Positions 23,001 through 26,675 of a stretch of DNA of 26,675 nt are shown here, piece after piece. Origin of the DNA: Elysia marginata (taxonomy: Eukaryota; Mollusca; Gastropoda; Plakobranchidae). The first letter of the stretch is position 1; every line of letters starts with the position of its first letter. Below the pieces are notes generated by a model. That model saw only the letters and a list, made by a program, of their open reading frames with translations, had not been told where the DNA came from and did not search any database. Location: NCBI GenBank assembly GCA_019649035.1, contig BMAT01009755.1:8620-35294 (forward strand), in the 5' to 3' direction. Position numbers and translations under genes: made by a program.

Positions 23001-25616
23001 GGTTGTAGAGAGAAGTTTGCTTGTGCATTAGAAGAGAAAGAGACCTATGAAAACTGCATGAAAGTTATCTCTCACTTGATTCTGAAAGGTCTTTGACTGA
23101 ATAAAACAGTATTATCAAGCTTTTGTTATACATTTTTTCTTCACTTGCAATAAGACATACATTATTTGCACTAATAATCACTATTTTAACCCCACCAAAT
23201 CGAGCATTTAATCCTTCACCATAACCATTCGCATGTCCACATGTCTCATATATACTCCCCACCTGTGCTCCTTTATAGCAGACGCCAGTAAACTCAGTGG
23301 AGCTAGCGGAGGCACCTCAGACTCCAGTGGTTATCAGGACTTGTCTTACCAAAGAATGCCGCCACCTCTCACTAAAAATCTAGGTCTGGTATTTTGATGA
23401 GTTAACACCAAGTTGCCATCTTCTGCATGCTTTTGTATAAATCATAGCAATAAATTTCACTTTTTTTTCAACTGTTTGCATTCATGAGAATTTCGCATTC
23501 ATAAGTAATGTAAGGTAATGTAATTTTTCACTATTTATAACAAAAAGTAAGATAATTCGCAATGGTAATGTTTGACATTGTTTACTTACTAGAGCAACCT
23601 GAAAAATAATTATACCCACATAGTTAAGAAATGTATAATTCTGTGAAGCAAAAATGCAATTGGTAAAGTACAATTTTAAAAGGTCAACTTGAATTTTTTA
23701 GAGACAATTTTCAATTTCTTCAACACTGAATTTGATGATGGCATGCCACTTAAGTTGACATTTTTTTTATAACTTTACAATTGTAAATTTTGAAATATAT
23801 TCAATGATGACATTTAATCTCCTCCTGTAAAAATGGTACATGTCTTATCCTATCTTTGAAGAAATTTACACCTGTATGGTAATTTCATAGACATTTTCTT
23901 AAAACTTTATGATAGAACTTCAACTGATTCTCTGAGTTCACATGAAGGCTAAACAATTATCCATAGATACGTTTTTAAAGTGCAAATAGTATTGTAATAA
24001 GCATTTCTTTCACTTTCTCAAGAATTGGCTTTCAAGGAATATTTTTCATTCTATCAAATCATAGGTGCCATTTTTCCGCTGAATAATGGAAATTCCTCTA
24101 TTTTGCGAGATTTCCAATGTTTTCCACCATCTACAAGTGTCACCCAATATTCAAGCAGATTTCTGCTTTGCCCTTTACAAATTTGAGGATATAAATATGA
24201 TGGGTCACTGTCTAAAAATAATTCTATTCTATAATACTCGGTTTGAATGTAAAAAACAGAATCACATGTTGGAGAAATCTGAGATACCCAACTTTTCCCC
24301 ATGAAAAGCCATAACATTTAGAAATCTTTATCAATATCTGCCAAGGACGAGGGAAATAGCGATAGAGATCTAAATAAGCTGCCAATGTGGATTTATAACA
24401 TTTTATACTTAATCTACTGCTAATAACGATATCTCTATTTAGCTTTTTTTCTTTTTACCTCTATGATCTAGTTTCGAATAAATTTGTCGAACAATGAGCA
24501 ATTTTAAAGGAGTGTGACAGGCCTAAAATTAAGCTCTCAGCCCAAATTTTTTTCAAAGAAAACAGTTAAAAAAGAGAGACTTCGTTTATTGAAGAAATCA
24601 GGTTTTGATGAATGCCTACAGATTGAGACAAGTCAGTACTGCTTGAGTTATTAACACCAGGGCCTTTCATTTTTTTGGAAAACACATGTAGGCTTACTGT
24701 ATTCCAATCAAACAGATGTATTAGTGTTAATAAAGTGTGTAAAGAAAAAATGGATTTTCAGGTCTGGAGACTAATTCCCTGTGGTTGTGCTTACATTCAA
24801 ATATGACATAAGAAGAAAATTGCTCTTGAAATGCTCTAAATTGCTTCTATTAGAGGTTAATGTAAAAAAAAAATTCTGCGCGAGCAAGCCCCTAGAACCC
24901 CCTAGAAAAGTTCCCGCCGTCACATCATCTGGTAGCATCTGCAGTAGTACATCCTTTTTGGAAATTATTAAGTGGCATCTATGCATTTCCATGTCATTCC
25001 AAAGTATGTGACTTTTAAATTAGTTTGCATATATTGTGTGATGATATTTTTGGCTTTGTTAGCAAAACTACAAGTGCAAACATCTTGCAACCAGTGCAAA
25101 TGTCAGATGTCATGAATCTGAATTTGAGAAAACACCTTTTAAAAGTGTTTTTTTGATAACTTTATGTAACTTCAAATGCTTGAAAGCTAAGAAACTGAGT
25201 TGTTTAAAGTGTGAATGAATTTTGCGACAAATGTTTGATTCGCAGCAGTTCTGTGGCAGCCAATCTCATCTTCGAAATAGAAATCAACCCACATTTATGT
25301 AGTTAGAACTCTACAAGGATGCATTAGTTTGGAAAAAAAAGTTGTATGTTTCAATTTCTTTCAAAGAAGAATGCTTGTTTTGACATAATTTGTTGCTCCA
25401 TTCCGCCTGGTATTTTTAGACACAGCCTATGGTCTGTTTGGTCATGCAACATCCCTGGTGTGCAATCGTCTGATGGCCACCTGGAAGACTGATCTCAACG
25501 TGGCCCTGGCTGCCATGGAGCTGCTCTCTGGGTTGGCTAAGGTTAAGGTCAAGCCACCCAACATGCTCATGTGCAAGCGCACTGTCAAGTGGATGTGCGA
25601 CCTCATTGTGTTCCAG
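1859..25616 (+). CDS. RALGAPB: Ral GTPase-activating protein subunit beta, N-terminal half (14 exons, 3'-truncated by window)
   Basis: Join of 1859-2062, 3155-3353, 4187-4351, 12938-13171, 13401-13661, 14306-14455, 15905-16120, 16683-16912, 18568-18713, 19180-19283, 19724-19849, 21366-21467, 23282-23383 and 25420-25616. Seen: all junction phases agree and the joined frame is open for 812 codons. Peptides follow human RALGAPB, recalled from memory, from its first residues (MYCDWASL against MYSEWRSL) to about residue 800 of roughly 1500. From family knowledge: the beta subunit has no catalytic activity itself. It pairs with an alpha subunit (RALGAPA1 or RALGAPA2) to form a RalA/RalB GAP, a relative of the TSC2/TSC1 system, acting in the cytoplasm on Ral-dependent membrane traffic and signalling. 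The part seen is the largely helical N-terminal region. The C-terminal GAP-like domain is not in the window. No competing family fits as well. Confidence 0.93.
2063..3154 (+). other. intron 1 (holds a SINE)
   Basis: GT (weak context, GTACTA) to TTTTTGCCAG. It contains a tRNA-derived SINE beginning about 50 bp inside the intron. The rest is AT-rich with no coding homology. Confidence 0.85.
2112..2378 (+). mobile_element. tRNA-derived SINE with LINE-like 3' tail
   Basis: The head (about 2113-2188) has a good pol III A box TGGCGGAGTGG (2123-2133) and B box GGTTCGATTCC (2167-2177). Between them is an anticodon-like arm CAGA-CTCGAGA-TCTG, formally a CGA anticodon. The body includes AAATGGGTACCC (2248-2259). 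The tail reads TTTCCCGAAAGGGATTAAT, then a TAGTGTA end like that of CR1/L2-type LINEs, which suggests mobilisation by such a LINE. A functional tRNA is unlikely because the sequence runs on as a SINE body. I could not define target-site duplications. Confidence 0.85.
3155..3353 (+). CDS. RALGAPB: RALGAPB exon 2
   Basis: Phase 0 in, phase 1 out. It encodes VLCFGLGLPLTE then CVKVYVEWLSALL and LLNLFTPRPDL, matching human VICYGLTLPLDGE, CVDVYTDWIMAL and LQNLFVPR. Acceptor TTTTTGCCAG at 3154. Donor A|GTAAGT is the consensus. Confidence 0.93.
3354..4186 (+). other. intron 2
   Basis: GTAAGT to TTTGGAACAG. AT-rich, with a T tract near 3987-3999 and an acceptor polypyrimidine run at 4155-4170. No recognisable element. 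Confidence 0.85.
4187..4351 (+). CDS. RALGAPB: RALGAPB exon 3
   Basis: 165 nt, phase 1 to phase 1. It encodes a helix-rich stretch with LCHRVLRAIETMAKES and RETWEVLLKFLLAANDQLL. The human counterparts are LCLQVLRAIQKLARES and RETWEVLLLFLLQINDILL. Acceptor AACAG, donor G|GTAAAT. Skipping it would keep the frame. Confidence 0.94.
6172..6192 (+). CDS. RALGAPB: candidate 21-nt in-frame microexon
   Basis: Flanked by AACAG on the left and GTAAGA on the right. It is 21 nt, phase 1 to 1, and would add DVIGLSN between exons 3 and 4 without a stop. TGC at 6160-6162 sits about 10 nt before the exon, the place where UGC promotes neuronal microexons through SRRM4/nSR100. The splice sites are seen. Use as an exon is inference, and chance pairs of this kind do occur in a long intron. 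Confidence 0.3.
10030..10290 (+). mobile_element. degraded tRNA-derived SINE relic
   Basis: The head GGGTGACTCATCCAGTAGAG (10033-10052) resembles a tRNA 5' half with A box. GTTCAATCCC at 10071-10080 matches a B box. The body contains AAATGGGTAAC at 10132-10142, the same central word as in the SINE of intron 1. Its ends are not clear and no duplication was found. Confidence 0.55.
12938..13171 (+). CDS. RALGAPB: RALGAPB exon 4
   Basis: 234 nt, phase 1 to 1. It encodes DDISEHLCDRVLSVLFQVW then LFACQRSFPSPSLWKT, YWRHHEAL and RIMYGPDFP. The human counterparts are [32 protein letters not shown] and RFTYGPSFP. Donor A|GTGAGT. Confidence 0.95.
13201..13298 (+). repeat. purine-rich low-complexity tract
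   Basis: About 98 bp that is almost all A and G on the + strand, with a short GA repeat and two runs of G (GGGGTGGGGGTGGGG). It takes up much of the 229-bp intron 4. Confidence 0.85.
13401..13661 (+). CDS. RALGAPB: RALGAPB exon 5
   Basis: 261 nt, phase 1 to 1. Blocks AQSWFRFLHVLQNPVDLS, STPKF-like NTPKFL and FLRAMKGISAMVNAFLG match human AQTWFRFLHMLSNPVDLS, STPKF and FFRAMRGISCLVDAFLG. Acceptor TTCCTACCAG, donor G|GTGAGC. This is one of the best conserved exons here. Confidence 0.95.
13662..14305 (+). other. intron 5
   Basis: GTGAGC to GATTCTCCAG, 644 bp of AT-rich DNA. I see nothing further in it. Confidence 0.85.
14306..14455 (+). CDS. RALGAPB: RALGAPB exon 6
   Basis: 150 nt, phase 1 to 1. 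A low-conservation linker rich in Ser, Thr, Pro and Lys (TTPSTPPGQRKAAKTISVL), placed like human TTPPHNRRHRAVTVNK. It ends at AAAAG followed by GCAAGT, a GC donor. The GT at 14460-14461 would put the next exon out of frame. Confidence 0.85.
14456..15904 (+). other. intron 6, GC-AG type
   Basis: It begins GCAAGT and ends AATTGCAG. The G before the cut and the next exon's CT form an Ala codon and keep the conserved frame. Inside is AT-rich DNA without a recognisable element. The 77-codon ORF at 14807-15040 resembles nothing I know. Confidence 0.75.
15905..16120 (+). CDS. RALGAPB: RALGAPB exon 7
   Basis: 216 nt, phase 1 to 1. It starts with an Ala/Ser/Pro-rich linker, then RPKCNSILHLFDAWLFDAAL, close to human [20 protein letters not shown], and VKLH. 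Donor G|GTGAAA. Confidence 0.93.
16121..16682 (+). other. intron 7
   Basis: GTGAAA to CTTTTACAG, 562 bp, AT-rich, with several homopolymer runs. Nothing else seen. Confidence 0.85.
16683..16912 (+). CDS. RALGAPB: RALGAPB exon 8
   Basis: 230 nt, phase 1 to 0. A polar stretch with Ser-rich SSFIESKHSSLSMD is followed by the block AGRAEACGTLCRIFCS, identical over 16 residues to the human protein as I recall it, then KEVILPEYYARFYLVM. The donor GAG|GTTTGT is weak, but the following exon continues the homology. Confidence 0.95.
16913..18567 (+). other. intron 8
   Basis: GTTTGT to GTCTCACCAG, 1655 bp, AT-rich. No coding homology, SINE promoter boxes or long inverted repeats were noticed. Confidence 0.85.
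18568..18713 (+). CDS. RALGAPB: RALGAPB exon 9
   Basis: 146 nt, phase 0 to 2. It encodes EVLSSILFNSCSLLRCDLTG and LLLPYILRAIELVL, matching human VLASVILNSPPLFCCDLKG and VVPYFISALETIL. Donor CG|GTAGGC. Confidence 0.93.
18714..19179 (+). other. intron 9 with tandem exon-10-like repeats
   Basis: A 466-bp intron, GTAGGC to GTATTGCAG. Most of its 3' two-thirds consists of degenerate repeats of the following acceptor and exon start (18871-19113). Confidence 0.8.
18871..19113 (+). repeat. three decayed tandem copies of the exon 10 start
   Basis: Units at about 18871-18930, 18965-19005 and 19060-19113 each align with 19165-19224, which is the acceptor plus the first 45 or so bases of exon 10. Unit 1 keeps GCAAATT, TGAGCTACG and AGCATA. 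Unit 2 keeps GGGCTTTGG, CCCTTA and TCTGAG at about 30 of 37 positions. Unit 3 keeps ATTGCAGGCTT in full. Spacing is about 90 to 106 bp. Units 1 and 3 retain CAG acceptors and unit 2 has lost it. Confidence 0.8.
19180..19283 (+). CDS. RALGAPB: RALGAPB exon 10
   Basis: 104 nt, phase 2 to 1. It encodes LCEQIPYSELRKASIHILLS and then MLCLPLHF. The human counterparts are [24 protein letters not shown]. Donor G|GTGAGG. This is the true copy of the repeated block that lies upstream. Confidence 0.94.
19284..19723 (+). other. intron 10
   Basis: GTGAGG to CTTTTTGCAG, 440 bp. Two overlapping short ORFs on opposite strands show no family resemblance. Nothing else seen. Confidence 0.85.
19724..19849 (+). 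CDS. RALGAPB: RALGAPB exon 11
   Basis: 126 nt, phase 1 to 1. It encodes DKPPITFLSLRTRITDLIR then ALTNETDSQNTQMLLG, close to human DKPITFLSLKLRLVNIL and ALQTETDPNNTQMILG. Donor G|GTAACG. Confidence 0.94.
19850..21365 (+). other. intron 11 (holds an antisense LINE relic)
   Basis: GTAACG to TCTCCAG, 1516 bp. Its 3' half is taken up by a decayed LINE ORF2 C-terminus on the minus strand. The 5' half is AT-rich, with T runs at 19945-19960 and 20047-20057. Confidence 0.85.
20577..21240 (-). mobile_element. decayed non-LTR retrotransposon (LINE), ORF2 C-terminal remnant
   Basis: Read on the minus strand in one frame, it gives RLQLYNALVTSILLYHCGTW, then ALTKTDKDRLNAFHRKQLKR. Further on come GHILR, KKPRGRPITTLPVILNNNL and DLIQDIADNQDEWRTFIADI. 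This is the order found after the reverse-transcriptase core in many invertebrate LINEs (R-L-x-LYNALV, LLY-x-CGTW, RGRP-TTLP, D-x-x-EWR). About seven in-frame stops interrupt it, with no clear frameshift, so it is dead. The reverse transcriptase core and the 5' part are absent. The clade is not settled (CR1, RTE or Jockey-like are possible). Confidence 0.85.
21366..21467 (+). CDS. RALGAPB: RALGAPB exon 12
   Basis: 102 nt, phase 1 to 1. GFMLVVEDLALCEQAD aligns with human AMLNIVQDSALLEAIG just after QMILG. The rest (LLLQPQHDLSDPDPQG) is a polar linker with little conservation. Donor G|GTCAGT. A second GT at 21472 would break the frame with exon 13. Confidence 0.87.
21925..22210 (+). mobile_element. 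tRNA-derived SINE relic
   Basis: A clean A box TAGCGCAGTGG (21931-21941) lies in a tRNA-like 5' half. The B box is no longer recognisable. The body has AAATGAGTACC (22050-22060), a variant of the word shared with the other two SINEs here. The 3' part (22168-22208), with AAGCACTTAGAG and AAGTACTTTATAAA, resembles ends seen in several SINE families. Boundaries are approximate. Confidence 0.65.
22448..22522. repeat. perfect 26-bp inverted repeat, 23-nt loop
   Basis: The arms at 22448-22473 (starting GATGGCAGGCACATC) and 22497-22522 (ending GATGTGCCTGCCATC) are exact reverse complements. The spacer is 22474-22496. On either strand the transcript would fold to a perfect hairpin. It could be an inverted duplication or the remnant of a foldback element. 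No protein is encoded. Confidence 0.9.
23282..23383 (+). CDS. RALGAPB: RALGAPB exon 13
   Basis: 102 nt, phase 1 to 1. A Ser/Gly-rich linker, SKLSGASGGTSDSSGYQDL, resembles human NSGISSASGGSTEPTT. The donor G|GTCTGG is weak, and the placement rests on phase and on joining to exon 14. Confidence 0.83.
   Translation, partial: TPVNSVELAEAPQTPVVIRTCLTKECRHLSLKI
23384..25419 (+). other. intron 13
   Basis: GTCTGG to GGTATTTTTAG, 2036 bp, AT-rich. It contains a small GC-richer island (24868-24955) of unknown origin. No other element is recognisable. Confidence 0.8.
25420..25616 (+). CDS. RALGAPB: RALGAPB exon 14 (last in window)
   Basis: 197 nt, phase 1 to 0. It encodes DTAYGLFGHATSLVCNRLMA, then [20 protein letters not shown] and VKV. 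The human counterparts are [40 protein letters not shown] and VKV. CDLIVFQ at the end matches TYIVYQ. Donor CAG|GTGCCT. The next expected peptide (human CSRPAPLHSRDLHSM) is not found downstream in the window. Confidence 0.95.
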
Positions 25617-26079
25617 GTGCCTAATACTATATAACCTAAACTTGACAGCCGTAGAAGTAATGGGACCTGTTTGTATAAGTAGATATTTTAAAATTCCTGT
25701 TTTTATATCCAATAAGGCCTGCATTTTTTGTTTTGTTTTTTGAAATTATGAGAACCCAAATTAGTTGTCTTGGTAAGAGCAGTTTAAGCCTGCTTATATG
25801 CTGTAATGTATATGTTGACACCTTTACCTCACCTACATTAATATGGGTCGTACATTACCTTAGAGGAAAGCTCACCCACTGCTGGCTTTCCCTACCCCTT
25901 AAATCTATAGTGCAATGTAATATACCTTTCCCAGTCATTTTTGATAATGGGTAGTTACTACCCTAAAATGGTTCGCAAGTAACCTTAAGCCTCTTTTCTA
26001 TAGAAGATGTTATCTATTGAGCAATTTTGAATTTTTAAGTCTGATATGTATATTTCAGGGTTGCAAGTTTTCCAATTTT
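25617..26079 (+). other. start of intron 14
   Basis: Begins GTGCCT. AT-rich, with no exon that continues the protein. It is bounded on the right by the inverted-repeat element. Confidence 0.8.
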
Positions 26080-26361
26080 AATTAGAGAATCAAACGAGCT
26101 TACCTTGTGAAGTTTGATTCGGATTTCACCGATGGCTGAAGTGAAGATATTCACACCGAGAGAGGCTGGCGCATCGAGGTCTCATGCTTGAACGTGCTGC
26201 GATACTACATGCTCAACAATGTGTTAACTTCCAAAATGAATATAGAATTGCCCATGACCCAAAGTAAAGGTAGAGGGAGGGAGGGTGTGAATATCTTCAC
26301 TTCAGCCATCGGTGAAATCCGAATCAAACTTCACAAGGTAAGCTCGTTTGATTCTCTAATT
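26080..26361. repeat. 78-bp perfect inverted repeat
   Basis: The arms 26080-26157 and 26284-26361 are exact reverse complements by eye (one end reads TTAGAGAATCAAACGAGC, its partner GCTCGTTTGATTCTCTAA). The 126-bp spacer contains ACTACATGCTCAAC (26204-26217), whose reverse complement recurs at 26407-26420. ATATTCACACCGAGAG occurs directly at 26147-26162 and 26382-26397. Confidence 0.93.
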
Positions 26362-26675
26362 TCACCTCAGGCTTCCGTTCTATATTCACACCGAGAGCTT
26401 TAACGAGTTGAGCATGTAGTGGGTACTATTTAGGGGATAGAGATGCAGAAAGTACCCCCTTAGATAGGGCAGCTGAAGAAGATGGTCTTTGGGAAGTTTC
26501 ATACGACTTCCTTGTCGCTGGTCTCCAGGCAGAGAGGATGACAGAGGCAGACTTGCTCTGAACGCCTTTGATTTCGAGGCGTCGCCTGATAAGAGACAGG
26601 CCAACAATTTTGTTTTTGGAAAAAGCAGATGTTGGACATCCGGGTATTGGGGATGCCGGAGAATTTGTTTGTGAT
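26080..26675 (-). mobile_element. fossil DIRS-like (tyrosine recombinase) retrotransposon end, cut by window
   Basis: The minus-strand segment near 26500-26650 resembles the N-terminal part of DIRS-type tyrosine recombinases (for example LIRRRLEIKGVQSKSASVIL followed by SAWRPATRKSYE). To its left is a 78-bp perfect inverted repeat with a 126-bp spacer, plus shorter direct and inverted repeats, which is the kind of compound end DIRS elements carry. Base composition is more GC-rich than the intron around it. The visible part is broken, with a few breaks. The perfect repeat argues that at least that rearrangement is young. Family assignment is tentative, because the bulk of the element, if present, lies outside the window. 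Confidence 0.5.

Larger units (their letters stand above)
21468..23281 (+). other. intron 12 (SINE relic and perfect hairpin)
   Basis: GTCAGT to CTTTATAGCAG, 1814 bp. It holds a tRNA-SINE relic (about 21925-22210) and a perfect short inverted repeat (22448-22522). The rest is plain AT-rich DNA. Confidence 0.85.

Noticed and set aside
24781-25011. ORF through the GC-richer island as an extra RALGAPB exon
   Set aside because: No acceptor in front of the GC-rich part, and exons 13 and 14 already join in phase with continuous homology.
25416-25724. Minus-strand ORF over exon 14
   Set aside because: Shadow of the conserved exon, with no homology of its own.
26188-26403. 71-codon + strand ORF as the next RALGAPB exon
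   Set aside because: It lies across the inverted-repeat element and shows none of the peptides expected next in the protein.

Overview
The window looks like animal genomic DNA: AT-rich, with introns and scattered SINE and LINE debris. It carries the 5' half of a single large gene on the + strand. I could assemble fourteen coding exons by matching conserved peptides, splice sites and intron phase. They join into one open frame of 2436 nt (812 codons) that ends at a splice donor. From memory of the human protein, this frame is the N-terminal half of the Ral GTPase-activating protein non-catalytic beta subunit (RALGAPB). Diagnostic blocks include DVKWTMEVLCFGLGLPL, ETWEVLLKFLL, AGRAEACGTLCRIFCS and [16 protein letters not shown]. 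The divergence, intron sizes, dispersed tRNA-SINEs and TCTAGA/TAGATC-rich DNA suggest a lophotrochozoan, most likely a gastropod mollusc. The species call is inference.

Layout: 1-400 is a somewhat CpG-richer stretch that may hold the promoter and an untranslated first exon. 400-1805 is AT-rich DNA, probably an intron in the 5' UTR, with a CTAG-rich patch. Coding exon 1 has its ATG at 1859. Exons 2 and 3 follow within 2.3 kb, then a long intron (4352-12937, 8.6 kb), then exons 4-14 spread over 12938-25616. After 25616 the window is intronic. The rest of the protein, including the C-terminal Rap/Ran-GAP-like domain of the family, lies beyond the right edge.

Mobile-element debris sits in introns: three tRNA-derived SINE-like elements (about 2112, 10030 and 21925), an antisense decayed LINE ORF2 C-terminus (about 20577-21240), and at the right edge a fossil that resembles a DIRS-type tyrosine-recombinase retrotransposon with a perfect 78-bp inverted repeat.

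Most interesting: (i) three decayed tandem copies of the acceptor and first bases of exon 10 lie in the intron just upstream of it, one still with an intact acceptor and an open in-frame 63-nt cassette; (ii) intron 6 has a GC-AG splice pair that frame logic forces; (iii) a possible 21-nt in-frame microexon in the 8.6-kb intron has a UGC element upstream; (iv) a perfect 26-bp hairpin lies in intron 12; (v) the large inverted repeat lies at the right edge. I saw no rRNA, CRISPR array, operon or other complete gene.
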